Part shown: positions 22,090-33,413 of the stretch, piece by piece
Layout: each line of letters starts with the position of its first letter
Position numbering within the stretch: the stretch's first letter is position 1
Assembly: GCA_050084985.1 (NCBI GenBank)
Contig: JBITNC010000001.1
Span: 27,466,001 to 27,530,000, forward strand
Origin: Nageia nagi
Taxonomy: Eukaryota; Pinophyta
Direction: 5' to 3'
Length of the DNA: 64,000 nt
Made by a program: the position numbers and the translations under genes
The notes under the pieces: model-generated
Database searches by the model: none
What the model saw: the letters and a program-made list of their open reading frames with translations, nothing else
What the model was told of the DNA's origin: nothing

Positions 22090-22720
22090 TTGCACTTGCT
22101 AGCTATTTGGTAGATTCCAAGAGCTTAATTTCATATCTTAGGGCTATCATTGCAAGGTCATCAAAATCTTCTACATTACACAATGCATAAGGCTTAGGAT
22201 CTCAAAGTATTGTATACACCTTACCTTGAAATTGAAATTTCAATCACCCATGCAAAGTAGATGGAATTGCATCCATGTCATGAAGCCAAGGTCTCTTTAA
22301 AAGTAGATTGTAGGATAATTTTGAGTCAACTACCTATAATTTAGCTGCTACTATCCTTACTCTTGTAGTTATCATGATTGTAGCTATCCCCACTGGTTTT
22401 TTAGATAAACTATCATAAGCTCTGATCTTGATTGTAGCTTCCTCTAAAGGAGGGATATTTATACCTTTTTCTTACAATTGAATCAGAAAGTGATAGGAAC
22501 ATACATTCATAGCTAACCCATTATCTACCTTTGTCCTTTTAATTTCCCATCCATCAATCAAAGGTGTAATGTATAAAGCTAAACATTCATCAAGTATTTC
22601 CTTATTGAGTTTTCAAATTTTAAAAGGAAATAGCATCACACTCTTGTATGGCCTTAATATTCTCAAAAAATATTATGGCTGACATATTTGTAGAGATAAT
22701 TTCCTTTTTGAACAAAGCAT
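22090..22720 (-). pseudogene. Aspartic protease region of element B
   Basis: A long - strand reading with few stops: EILDECLALYITPLIDGWEIKRTKVDNGLAMNVCSYHFL, then INIPPLEEATIKIRAYDSLSKKPVGIATI and SYNLLLKRPWLHDMDAIPSTLHG. The active-site D-[ST]-G is D-N-G followed by LAMNV where SAVNV is expected. The LL.RPWLH..GA.PSTLH block is the C-terminal signature. It lies between gag and the G-patch spacer, as expected, and separates only by spacer sequence from 21868. Confidence 0.8.
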
Positions 22721-22979
22721 AATGGATCTCTCTATGTGTGGTAGATGTAGAAATGAGATCATACAAGCTTATTTTTGTAGGTGTATCCTTTAACTATTCA
22801 ATCATACTATATGTCTTTAGATCAGGTGGGACACTTACTTGTTCTATATTAACCAAATTAAGAACATGGTGTGGACATCCTCTTCTCAACCTAGCACACA
22901 CCACCTTGTCAACTATAATAGTATCAACTATATGGCTTGGATTGGAAGTAATGCCATCAATCTAATATTTTCCTTAAGC

Positions 22980-24130
22980 AATAAGATCCAATATAGTTAC
23001 ATCCAATGACTTACAAAAGTTTGTTGCATGTCTCTTTTTTTGATGATATGTGTAATAAGCATTGAATCTTCCCATGGGAAAGTTATCATCCTATGTAGAT
23101 CATTCCATAGATTGTAATAACCCTTTTTTCATGAGATCTCTCATAATAAACCTTAGCTGAATTGGAAATGTATATGTAAGATCTTTTGTAGTGGATTATC
23201 TTTGCAATTTTGGAGGAGAAGAAGGTCTATCATACATATGCACATTTTTCTCTTCTTTCTTAGCATATGTTCTTCGATTATCTTTATTAAAAGGATTAGG
23301 TGCATATTTTAGTTCACCCAATGCAAGAAAAATAGTCTCTTTTTGTAACAATTCTTGAAGCAATACCCCAAAACCAACATTTTTATTGCTAGGAGCATGC
23401 AAATTAAAAATAGGTACAATGGAATCTCTAAAATAACACAAATCTCATTCTCATATAATTTGCTTCAAATAAATTGCCATATCTTTTTAAACTATGGGAT
23501 GTATTTCTCTAGGGTTTCATTACCTCATTTCATTATTGCACATAATTTTGTAATAGTGCTTTGCTCTTTAATGTTGTGCTTATATTGGCCCATTAAGACC
23601 TTAACCAATGACTTGAAATAATCAATTGATGATCAAGAAAATTATAGAACTATTACTAGCATCACCTTTAAAACTCCTTAGGAAGAAATTTACCATAAAT
23701 TCTCCTTCGAATCTAATTTCAACAAGAACTAATCCTAAAAGCTAATAAGATGTTGTTTTGGGTCTTGTTCACCACTAAACATCTCAAAATTGGGCATATT
23801 GTGCTTAGGTGGTAGGGGAAAATTACAAATCTCCTTAGATAAGGGTGAGGTGAAGATACCATCATATTCATCTATACTTTATTGTGGTGTGATAGAAGTT
23901 GCTCTAGCTCAAAGAGTAGGACCAAATCTGATTGAGCTACTAGAAGCATTAAGAGAATCAATTCATTGCTATAATCCATCATTTTTTGCCTCAATATTTT
24001 TCAACAATTGAAGTATGTTTGGTATATGCTCTATTTTTATATTGTTGATAGCCTAGGAACAACTATAAATGCTACTAACAACATAGATCCATCACATAAT
24101 TCTCACAATATCTCACTAGGAGGGCAAGAT
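22980..24130 (-). pseudogene. gag: gag of element B (decayed)
   Basis: Reading down from the 5' LTR, the - strand gives blocks such as FKSLVKVLMGQYKHNIKEQSTITKLCAI, GNETLEKYIPFKKIWQFI with a stop inside, and the open frame 23196-23441 (81 codons, ending MYDRPSSPPKLQR). The block 'Q(Y)..N....T..L......ETL.EY...W(K)' is the Gag capsid core of Tat-type elements. No zinc knuckle is visible. Several stops and shifts. Small + strand frames here (23355-23621, 23790-24011) have no independent support. Confidence 0.65.
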
Positions 24131-24141
24131 AAATTAAACAA

Positions 24142-24156
24142 ATAGGTACACCAAAA
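24142..24156 (-). other. Candidate primer-binding site of element B
   Basis: On the - strand, directly inside the 5' LTR, TTTTGGTGTACCTATTTG occupies the primer site. Tat elements usually have TTTTGGCGCC..., so this could be that site after C-to-T decay. Position is good, match is weak. Confidence 0.35.
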
Positions 24157-24790
24157 TGTAGACCTCAAATAATGCATAAATGATATAATTTATGCACTAT
24201 TTATAAATAATATTATATTTAAGCATATATCATAAATATGATAATAAAAAATAATTATAATCAATGTACCTTCATCGCAATCGCATAAACATCACATAAA
24301 GTAATCCATTCATCAAACATGAATATGCATCCATCCATATACATGATGCCAATGGTCCATAAGTGCTACACTGCTAGCTTTGTGGAATAAGAAATATTAC
24401 TAACATAATAAAAGCATGCAAGAATGAAATGAAGGGTTTAGCAGATCTATACAGAGGTGGTACTACAAAATATAGTTATATATAGGATAGAGTGATATTG
24501 AATTTTTTGAAGTCTCTCTAGGATATTTGATGCCCTTTGATACCTTTTGTGTTGCTTTTGATGTCTTTATATAGCAACGTTCTTATTTTCTTAGATTCTT
24601 GAGATCCTTGCACATTAAATCATTTGAGGAGTCATTTAGGCATTTGACCCCTTCTTACATTATACAATGGTCCATTACATTGATTACAATGCCTTGGGTA
24701 TTATTTTAATCCCTTTTTATAATAACTCTTCTTGATGCTATAAAATGAATTATTTAAATAATAATAATAATTCATTTTTAGGTGTCTACA
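24157..24790 (-). repeat. 5' LTR of element B
   Basis: Pairs with 3165-3799. It runs TGTAGACC to GTCTACA on the + strand, giving perfect 7-bp inverted tips. A TATATAAA box on the - strand at 24566-24573 is the likely promoter. Confidence 0.92.
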
Positions 24791-25004
24791 CTATCAAAAC
24801 TATATTAAAATGAACTTAAAAACCTATTAATTTACCCATGATTGATATTGTAGCTTACAACCAACTCAAAGAGGTCAATGAAATTTTTTTTCCTATAAAG
24901 ACGACCACCAAATCTATCCTCTATGAAGTGCTGCTGCTCAAGGTGGAGTGTCATCGCTCAACGTCTTTCATAATATTCATAAGAGTCATTAGTCATCATT
25001 GAGT
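24791..25004 (+). pseudogene. Possible continuation of element A pol
   Basis: A frame from about 24839 reads IDIVAYNQLKEVNEIFFPIKTTTKSILYEVLLLKVECHRS without a stop for about 50 codons, right after B's end. It could be the post-protease part of element A that B split. The family resemblance is weak, and AT-rich chance frames of this size exist. Confidence 0.3.
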
Positions 25005-25421
25005 AGTCATATTCTAAGCTAGGCTATTTACACATGAAGAGTCAAAAAATCACACAAATGTAGTATTCAAAGCATAATAAAATCTAAATATGATAGATGA
25101 TGTTGAGAAAGATCAATAAATATAACCAATATGTGTTTACCACCTATCAAGGATTCCATATCATATCATAATTTCTCATGCACAACCCTTCCATCTTTAT
25201 AGATAGTAGGTCTAGTTCCAAGACTCCTCCTTGGCCTTATCTTGTTCTAAAGCCAAAACTCCTTCTTGGGCTTATCATCAAGTCAACCTATTACCATACA
25301 ACATAAAGGTAATGAGCATGCATAATAAAAAGAGCATTAAATCATTTAAATAAATAAATATTTTTAAATACATAAAAATATATATTTTAATTAAATTAAA
25401 ATACCTTTCTAGGTGTTTATA
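25005..25421 (-). repeat. Candidate solo or partial gypsy LTR
   Basis: On the - strand, GGGGCATC at 25422-25429 is followed by TATAAACACCTAGAAAGG. The same arrangement occurs at the start of F's 3' LTR (GGGGGCATC then TATAAGCACCTC). No partner copy was found, so only the junction resemblance supports it; the left limit is arbitrary. Confidence 0.28.
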
Positions 25422-25433
25422 GATGCCCCAATT

Positions 25434-26495
25434 TGAATATGATTTGATACTTTTGGAGAAAAGAAAATCAAAGCATAATTTGAAGTATAACAAAGATGAA
25501 GTACGAAAATATTTCTTGAATCATGTCTTCAAAGTGGTAGCTTGGATGCCCCAATTTTTACCAATATATTTCCCCCTCTTTTGCTTGGTTGCATCATGAT
25601 GAACCTATAATTACAGAAGTAATCTATAATAAAGATAAAAGAATGTATAGTCAAATTAAAATAACAAACATGTTCCATACATAATATCTCAAATATAAAC
25701 ATTAAACATCATATCATATATCAATATCATATGAAAGAAAAATAATATCAAACCTATCCTTGGTGGCTTACCCACCAAGATTATCTTATAAGATTTCCTC
25801 TAGTTAAGAAGTAATTTTTGCCTCACCTTAATGATAAGGGATTAATAATAAAAGATTGCTAACAATCATCCTAAAAAGATGCCTCCTTATAGGGCCTAAA
25901 TGTGATGTAAGCATCCTAAAATTTACCTCCTCCATGTGGTGAGGATGACTTACCAAAAGAGTGATAATTGATAACCTCAACTAATAAGGAACTACTCATA
26001 AAGATAATATTTGATAACATCAACCAATAAGGGGTTACTCAAAGCACTTGAAAGCATAATCTAATATCAACATATTGCCTCAATTAAGAGGACTTATTTC
26101 ATAACAATACCAATATAAAATAACATCATATCCTAAGTGGTGCCACCTAAGAAATTTTACCAAAATTCTTTTAATCAATAACTCAATATGTTGAAAAACT
26201 AAGAACAAGTTAATTTCTATATCAATTATGAAATATCATCAATTTTTTGAGAATTTTATGATTATTTTCCAAAATTAGGCAAACTTGGCCCAACTTGGAG
26301 TTTATCAACAAATGCTTAATTTTTTTAATCAATTGCTAATTTTGACCAACTCATCACTTTTATTGATATATGGAAATAAAATTTCATTTTTATATGTACC
26401 TGTAGTGAGAAACATCACTTGGCCCCTACTAACACCACACAAATATGTTAAGTTGGAGAAAATAAAAATACTTTGTACTTCCACATTTACAATAT
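25434..26495. other. AT-rich intergenic or old-repeat DNA, no gene recognised
   Basis: Contains imperfect duplications such as GATAACCTCAACTAATAAGG / GATAACATCAACCAATAAGG near 25970-26035, but no coding signature. Confidence 0.5.
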
Positions 26496-26762
26496 TGTAA
26501 GCACCTCAAAATCACCTTTCACCTTCAATTATTTTGCATCTTGATACTTTCATCTAATCATTCCATCAAAGCCCATGTTTACCTTACATGTCAAGCACCA
26601 AAAATGGTATATCAGTTGCCATGTTGTGTCAATCAATTAGCTTGCTAACTAGTTGACTGGTTAGGTCAACTAGCCTATTGGTCTAATTCTTGATCTATAA
26701 AGTCAAATTTAAAATGTCATTTTCCTCTCTTGACCATTCACATAATTTTTTTATCTTGAATG

Positions 26763-26767
26763 TTACC
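26763..26767. repeat. Target-site duplication of element E, left copy (TTACC)
   Basis: TTACC recurs at 34752-34756 immediately after the right LTR. The partner LTR of F carries a single TTACC at the matching place (about 62184-62188), which acts as the empty site. Confidence 0.92.
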
Positions 26768-27210
26768 TGTTAGAATTTGTAATGTAATATTGTGTAATAT
26801 TTCTTTTTAGTGTAAAATTCACTTAATACTTAAAGTATCTTTAGATACCTTAAAGTATTAAGGGAATAAATATAAAAAATATTTAACCTTACCTTTGGGT
26901 AAAAGGGAGGTTAAAGAGTGGGTTTCATCTTATAAATAGAGGTGTAACCCCCTCTCATTGTAACACAACTTAGAACCAAAGTTATGCTATAGTTTTAGAG
27001 TTAGAGAGATAGGAAGAGATTCTATAAGAGAAGTTCTTGAAAATAAGAAGATTTTGGTTAGTGGACATACTCCCAAGGAAAGAGGAATCACTTTATATCT
27101 TATGTTCATTGTGAGATTGGCTAGTGTTATTACTATTATGTTGATGTAGTGAAGTGTCTTCTTGAGATCTTGGTAGTTTAGAGGTTTTTCAGAAAGGATT
27201 AACTTCATCA
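26768..27210 (+). repeat. 5' LTR of element E
   Basis: Starts TGTTAGAATTTGTAATG and ends AACTTCATCA. Pairs with 34308-34751. A TATAAATA box at 26931-26938 probably marks the promoter. Confidence 0.95.
26931..26938 (+). promoter_or_regulatory. TATA box in the 5' LTR of E
   Basis: TATAAATA, followed by AGAGGTGTAACC. In the 3' LTR the matching site is altered (TATTAATA at about 34471). Confidence 0.65.
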
Positions 27211-27212
27211 AG

Positions 27213-27224
27213 TGGTATCAAAGC
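27213..27224 (+). other. Primer-binding site of element E (initiator tRNA-Met)
   Basis: TGGTATCAAAGC, two bases after the LTR, differs by one base from the canonical TGGTATCAGAGC complementary to the 3' end of plant initiator tRNA-Met. Confidence 0.9.
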
Positions 27225-27694
27225 AAACTTGAAGGTTCATCTTTAACATCCATATACTCTCTTGAGGTAAACAGGGTTGAAGGTTTAATCTCCTACCTTT
27301 TCCTTTGCCAAATTTTGTTATTCATATTGAAAATGATTATATGTTGAGTAAATTTGATTAAAAATATAATATATTGTTATTTTATTTTTTACTAACATGT
27401 TAGTTCAATTGTTATTGCTATGCATTATTTTTACTAACAATTTGTTAGTTCCAGTTTTTGAGTAAAATTACTTCATGTATAGTAATGATATGCAAATATT
27501 TGAGTAAAATTGCTTAATTATAACAATAATAAGTTATTATAGCTTAGAATTTAAAATTTTTAAACTACAATACTATTATTGCAATTTGTTTTAACATGTA
27601 AAAATAAATTTACATGCATGCTTTTCTACAATACATGCATGTAGTTTTATGTTTATGCTTTTTTTTACATATAGTTCAGATTTGTTTTTCAAAA

Positions 27695-27696
<2 letters not shown>

Positions 27697-27739
<43 letters not shown>
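27697..27739. repeat. (TA)n microsatellite
   Basis: Pure TA run; a second shorter run follows at 27809-27823. Confidence 0.95.
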
Positions 27740-27742
<3 letters not shown>

Positions 27743-27829
27743 AAAAGTACTGTTAACATAGATTTTATAATTAAAAATAATAATTTTTTAAAATAATTTT
27801 TTTTAAATATATATATATATATAGCATGC

Positions 27830-28110
27830 AGCCCACTGTAAAAGGTTGGTGGCTAGTGCCACACCCCCCTCCTCCTCTTTCCTTTACATTTTTAAAAGGG
27901 GGAGGTGCGCAACCACCATCCCCCCTTCTTCCCTCTTCTTGGTGTTTGGGGTGGTGCATGGCCAGCTAAGGGTTGTAGCCCTGGCAGACATGCAACCAAA
28001 CCCTTGCCCACTCTTACCCCCCTATTTTGATCTTTTGCTTGCTCCCTGCGGTCCTCTACATTCTCCTCCCCTCTTGGGAAAACCTCTAGTGAGTCCAAAT
28101 GACCCCACCT
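27830..28110. other. C-rich island in the leader of element E
   Basis: About 280 bases with many runs of C on the + strand (ACACCCCCCTCCTCCTC, CATCCCCCCTTCTTCCC, CTTACCCCCCTATT), in sharp contrast to the AT-rich surroundings. Frames on both strands are open here only because stops are AT-rich. No known domain is seen. Confidence 0.7.
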
Positions 28111-29363
28111 ACAAATTTTTCATATATATTTTTACATTTAATTTGGGGTTACTATTTTTTGAAAACAAAAAAACAAAGTTAACAAAAAAACAAACAAAAA
28201 GGAAGGAAATTTTTTTACAAAGGAAGTTTTTTAAGAGTTAGATTTATTTCAATAATAAAAAGGTAAAAATAATACTAAACAATAAACCTGTAAGCTAATT
28301 TATGGGCAATTTTTTAAATATTTCTTTATTTGCTCCATTATATTTAAGAGACTTTATCATACATTTAAGATTTAAGTTATCTAAGTATTTACTTATTTTT
28401 TAAGTATATGTGTACACAAGTGGATGAATAATTTTAATGCATCATCATTATTAAGAGGATAAAATTTTTAAATGTATGTTTTACATTTTTATCATAATAC
28501 ATTATTATTGCACACATGTATAGATAAATAAATGAACCTTTCTATAGAGATCCATTAGGGGTTGTAACAAAACCCATTAAACTCTTAGGTTCATATGTTG
28601 TTACTTAAAATTAACACGGTTACTTAAAATTAATAAACATATTATAAAGAGGTCTATTAGGGGTTGTAACAAAATCCAATGCACTCTTTAGCTCATACCT
28701 ATGGTGGAATATAGATGTAGTTTCATGTTTAAAGCATTTTTTATTATTTTACACTATACTTTATATACAAAGTATGCAAATATTAAAAATTGTTTCTCCT
28801 AAAATGAACCATTAGCATGATTATTCTATAACATGACTTATTTGGGGATCCATGAGGTGAGGATAAGGTAGAGGGAGCCTTTTAATTTGATGACCCAAGT
28901 GGTGAAAAGTTCATACTTATTAATTAATCCTAAGTTCTCTATTGGTTTGGATTTAACTCCATATAGGTGGACAGGCATGTGTGTAGTGATACCATGTCCA
29001 CCTATACATTCAAGGATTATCCTGATAACCTAGAACAAAAATTGAAAACTTAATCAAGATAATTAATTTAGCCAATCCAATATACATCATAATATTAGAA
29101 AATAGCTAGTACTTCTCCTTGTGAGAATATATTGCTACCTAAGGAGAACTAGTTGAGGATTGGTAGGACTTGGGCTCCTTATAGACATCCAAGTGAAGGC
29201 CTAATTTTAGACAAGAAAAGTAACTTCAACTCTTCATGATTATAATTGATGATAATAATGTTGGATGGATAATTAATTATGCTTGTTAATAATTTAAGCA
29301 TTTGATTTGTTGATTAGTTCAAATATGTTTGTTTATTATATTTATCTCCTTCATTTTGTAGTA

Positions 29364-30330
29364 ATGGAAGACTCTTTTGCATCCAAGAATATCCTAGATG
29401 GTTTCAAATTTGGCATTTGGGAACCTAAAATGAGAGCAAAACTTCAAGCATAGAAACTTTGGATGATTGTTAGTGAAAACCAAGTTGCTCCATTAAGGGA
29501 AAAAGAACTTGAAACTTATAATACAAAGAATGATTTGGCAAACTCTATGATCTTTTGTGCAATTTTAGATAAGATCCTTCTTATGATTTCTTCTTCAAAC
29601 TCTACAAAGGAAGCTTGGGGTAAACTAAAGAGTATCTACCTTAGCACCAAAGCCTATAAGAGGTTTACCATTCTTTAGAAGTTATTGAAATCATGGTAAG
29701 AGGAAAAAGGAAGTATGATAATATATTTGAATAAGGTTATTAACCTTAGGAACCATCTTGTGGGGTGTGGTTGCAATTGGATCAATGATGAATTTTTTAC
29801 TTTCATCATCCTTCAAAGCCTTTCTACTAAATTCATCCACTTTGTGATTATTATTCAAACTAAGCTAGATGATGAGAAAGAAGTGGTCTCTTTGAAATTT
29901 TTATCTATGCTTCTTCTAAAACATGAGGAAATAAACAATAAAGCTTTTCTCACCAGTCCTAAGGAACCTTCTATGGCACTAGGACCAATGAATCCTCACT
30001 TCAAAAAGAAGGGCCATAACCCAAAGAAGGATTCTCATGCATCTAAGAAGAACTTTAAGAATGGTGTAGATAAGAAGAATTATGATCAAGATAAGTCAAA
30101 GAAAACTAAAGTCAAATTTGATAGAAATTGTAATTTTTGTGATATCTTATGGTCATATGGAAGTTGATTATCATAAGAAAAAGAAAGAATGAGATGGAAA
30201 TTGTAATTTTTTGTGACATCTATAGCCATAAATAAGTTGATTGCTTCAATAAAAAGAAAAATCAAGAAGGAAAAAGATCTAAAAAATTAAACAATTCTAA
30301 TAATAAGAATAAGAATAAGAATTTTGCTTA
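29364..30330 (+). pseudogene. gag: gag of element E (decayed)
   Basis: The ATG at 29364 starts MEDSFASKNILDGFKFGIWEPKMRAKLQA, a copia Gag start ('L.G.NF..W...M...L'), with an in-frame TAG at 29451. The frame 29463-29678 (72 codons) continues the capsid (NDLANSMIFCAILDKILLMI, STKEAWGKLKSIY), and 29715-30167 (150 codons) adds LNKVINLRNHLVGCG, SLSTKFIHFV and a Lys-rich tail. The zinc knuckle appears twice in tandem, near 30127-30180 and 30200-30256 (CNFC...H... and CDIYSH...DC). Each copy is damaged: the first has its last Cys changed to Tyr and a one-base shift, the second has a stop. Gag would form the particle and bind RNA. Confidence 0.85.
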
Positions 30331-31520
30331 TGTTGCTACCTTTTACTCTAAGTCTCACACTTATTCTAATGATTGGAAATTTGATTCTAGATGCACTAAT
30401 CATACATGCTTCAAAAAATATAAACTTAAAAACTTTCATAAGTATAAAAAAGATGTAGTTGTGATAGGTGATAATTTAGTCCTAGAAGTTCAAGGTATTG
30501 GGAGTGTGTGGTTACAAAGAAAGATTCTTGAGAATGTGCTTTATGTGACTAAATTCACTATGAATCTTCTTTTTATAATTCAAGTTGCAAAGAAAGATTA
30601 CTCTTTTGAGTTTATCTCACACTCTTGGTGCATGAAAAAGGGTATTACTACTTTGGTGAAAGGATCAATAAAATATGAGATTTACATTGTAGATCAATCC
30701 CCAACAAAGATGTGCCTTGCAACTAATATTTTATTTAAAGGTAATCTTTGAAACCATCAATTAGGCCATCTTAACCATAAAAACATTCAAGTTATGAAAA
30801 ATCATAAACTTATGAAAGCTTTTCTTGCAATATCACCTACAATTGGTATTTGTGAGAAGTACATTATAGGTAAAATGAATCAACAAAAATTTTCTAAGGA
30901 TAAGGCAACTAGAGTAACTTAGCCTCTTCAGCTTATGCATTCAGATTTGATGGGTCCATTTGCAACTAAGATGCTAGGAGGAGCGTATTATGTTCTAACT
31001 TTTATTAACAATTTTTGTAGGATGACATTTGGTTATCTTCTAGAGCATAAGAATCAAACCTTTGATAGGTTCAAAGCTTTCAAAGCCTTGGTAGAAAATT
31101 AGTTTGGATTCAAAATCAAGATGTTAAGATTTGATTATGGGGGAGAGTATAATAGCAATGAATTCAATGATTTTATACCAAGTATGGAATTAAGAGGTAA
31201 TTTTTAGTCCTTTACACTCCTTAGCAAAATGGTGTAGCCTAAAGAAAGAATAGAATCATTCAAAAAATATCAAGATGTATTTTGGATGATCTTCCTAATT
31301 TCTTATGGGGTGAAGCTATAAATACTATAATCTACATATTAAATAGATGTTCTACAAAAGTAGTTGAAATAAATACTCTATATGAGGTATGGATAGAAAA
31401 GAAACCTAACATCTCTCACTTCAGGGTCTTTGGCTATGATGTTTGTGCCTTTGTTATTCTTGAGAAAAGGAAGAAGATGGATAAGAGATCCAAAAAAATG
31501 TATCTTTGTTGGTTATGACA
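30331..31520 (+). pseudogene. Protease and integrase of element E (catalytic Glu codon is a stop)
   Basis: Protease: SNDWKFDSRCTNHTC at about 30367-30410, where copia has 'W..DSGAS.H'; the Gly of D-S-G is Arg. The frame 30461-30751 (96 codons) follows with VIGDNLVLEVQGIGSVWL and LYVTKFTMNLLF. A GAG-pre-integrase His/Cys block near 30760-30930 leads into the core: MHSDLMGP (first Asp at 30944-30946), LRFDYGGEY (second Asp at 31133-31135), then NGVA followed by TAA at 31240-31242, exactly where the third catalytic residue Glu belongs. The remainder (31282-31518, 78 codons, LPNFLWGEAINTIIYILNRC) is readable. Integrase cannot work in this copy. Confidence 0.9.
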
Positions 31521-31659
31521 ATTAGCATAGAGGCTATAGGCTATACCAACCTTTTATTAGAGTAGTATTTATATCAAGGGATGTAATGTTCAATGAACTT
31601 CCTGAAGAATATACTTCTTATGAGAATCTATATAAGAATGATGATTCTTTTGTTGTACC

Positions 31660-32860
31660 TAACTAGATGGATGTCAAAATAGATTTTTCACCTAAGGAAC
31701 AAAACTCTCCAACACAAAGGATAATAAGAAGTATGACTCTTAATAAATTCTTATTTTTCAAAATTTATAGTAAGTATGATACCTCATCCTTTAAAGAAGC
31801 TTCAAAGTAGAAATGTTGGATGAATGCCATGAAAGTGGAGTATAAGGTTGTAATGAAGAATCAAACTTAGAATTTGGTTTCTTATCCTAATGAACATAAT
31901 GTGATTGGTAATAAATGGGTTTATAAAGTATAATTCACTTGGAGAAATTATGAATTACAAAGCAAGATTAGTTTCCATGGGTTTTGCTCAAAAATATGGA
32001 GTTGATTATGAAGAAATCTTTGGTCTAGTGGCAAAGATACCTACTATTAGGGTAATCCTTGCTCTTAGAGTAGCTCAAGAATGGAAAGTTTTTCAACTTG
32101 ATGTCAATCGTGATTTTTTCAATGGTGATTTAGATGTAAAATTCTATATGAATCAACTAAAAGGGTTTTTTATGGAAGGCAAAGAATCTTTTTTTTGCAA
32201 GTTAAAGAAATCTTTGTATGGACTTAAGCAAGCACCTAGGGCCTGGTACCATAAGATTTCAATATTCTTTAAGGATATTGATTTTTCTAAATGCTTATCT
32301 AACACAGATCTTTATGTGTTGAACCAAGGATAATACTTGATCTTAATTCTTCTCTATTGGATGATCTGTTGATTATAGAGAATAATATAATCCTCATCCA
32401 AGAGTGCATCTCCAAACATGAGGCAACCTTTGAAATGATAGACCTTAGTCTATTAAACTATTACCTTGGTATGAAAATGTACTAATATCAAGATTGTAAT
32501 TATCTTATTCAATCAAATTATATCTTAGAAATCTTGCAAAAGTTTGGAATGGATGAATCCAATCATGCTACAATCCTAGTCTCTCTTGGAATCATTATCT
32601 CTCTTAGTTTCAACTCTTAGTTGGTAGATGCTACGAATTACAGGCAACTAATTCATAGTCTATTGTATTTGACTATATTTAGGGTAGATATTATATTTTC
32701 TATGAATTTAATGGATCACTTTATGAAAAATCCATATGTTGAGCACCTTAATGCAGTCAAGCAAATTTTGAGATATGTTATGGGTACTAAGGATCTTGCT
32801 CTCAAGTATGACAAGTTGCCCTTTTTTTTTTGTCTTGGGATTCTCATATTTTGACTATGG
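31660..32860 (+). pseudogene. Reverse transcriptase of element E (frameshift in the YVDD box)
   Basis: The copia RT core is open at 31905-32333 (142 codons): YKARLVSMGFAQKYGVDYEEIFGLVAKIPTIR, VFQLDVNRDFFNGDL (first catalytic Asp), LKKSLYGLKQAPRAWY. The second catalytic motif, normally YVDD, lies at about 32353-32366. The Tyr and the two Asp codons are there, but a one-base deletion between them breaks the frame. The next frames read LLNYYLGMKMY and, at 32621-32854 (77 codons), NYRQLIHSLLYLTIFRVDIIFSMNLM, the thumb and RNase H linker. RT would copy element RNA inside Gag particles. Stops and shifts show long decay. Confidence 0.92.
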
Positions 32861-33320
32861 AGGAGATAGATATGATAGAAAATCAACCTCTACTTATGCA
32901 TTTAACATTGGTTCAAGTGTTATCTCTTAGGATTCCAAGAAACAACCTATTACTACTCTCTCCAGCATAAAAGTTGAATATCATGCAATGTCACTTGCAA
33001 CCCAAGAAGACATTTGGTTAAGGCATATTCTGAAAGAAGTTAGGTATGATAAATTTCATCCATATCAAATTTCTTTAGATAATTAGTCAGCTATTACTTT
33101 GGCAAATAATCATGTTTTCCATCAAAAAATAAAGTACATAGAAATCCAATCCCACTTCATCCAAGAGAAGGCTTTGGATGGCCTTCTTCACTTGCAGTAT
33201 TTTCCATTAGTGCTAAATTTTGCTGATTTGTTCACCAATCCTATTCTTAAAACTCAATTATCTAAGCTTAAGGATTCTATTAGGTTGGTGAAGATGCCTT
33301 CACAAGGATTAAAAGTTGAA
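32861..33320 (+). pseudogene. RNase H of element E (decayed)
   Basis: Reads RKSTSTYAFNIGSSVIS, then SKKQPITTLSSIKVEYHAMSLATQEDIWL (catalytic Glu in 'EYHA'), SLDN..SAITLANNHVFHQKIKYIEIQSHFIQEK and VLNFADLFTNPI, all classic copia RNase H blocks in order. In-frame stops follow SVIS and SLDN. The frame 33099-33413 covers the C-terminal part and runs past the usual end. Confidence 0.88.
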
Positions 33321-33413
33321 TTCTTTGTAAATCTATTATACCTTATTTCTTTTTTAATAAAGTTGTTGAGCATATTATTTTTGATTTGTATACTTTTATT
33401 TATACATTGGTGA

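Larger units (their letters stand above)
3165..24790 (-). mobile_element. Element B: Tat-type Ty3/gypsy retrotransposon, split by element C
   Basis: The two ends are direct repeats of 635 and 634 bp with TG...CA termini and inverted TGTAGAC/GTCTACA-like tips. Read on the - strand, the order is 5' LTR (right), gag, protease, RT, RNase H, second RNase H, integrase, polypurine tract, 3' LTR (left). Removing element C leaves about 8.1 kb, normal for this class. The flanks CTATA and CTATC match at 4 of 5 bases as a decayed target-site duplication. The second, archaeal-type RNase H is the recognised hallmark of the Tat lineage. Every domain carries stops or shifts, so the element is dead. Confidence 0.9.
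27225..29363 (+). other. Long untranslated leader of element E
   Basis: No gag or other coding signature before the ATG at 29364. It contains (TA)n at 27697-27739 and 27809-27823, a C-rich island at 27830-28110, and a two-copy direct repeat spaced 102 bp (CTATTAGGGGTTGTAACAAAA-like, near 28551 and 28653). Confidence 0.7.

Noticed and set aside
26491-26495. AATAT as the target-site duplication of element F
   Set aside because: AATAT also occurs near 62734, but the LTR end there is uncertain and the motif is common in AT-rich DNA.
27846-28241. 131-codon + frame and overlapping - frames over the C-rich island
   Set aside because: Frames are open because the island lacks AT-rich stop codons. 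The composition is low-complexity Pro/Ser/Leu and no domain is seen. They overlap one another on both strands.
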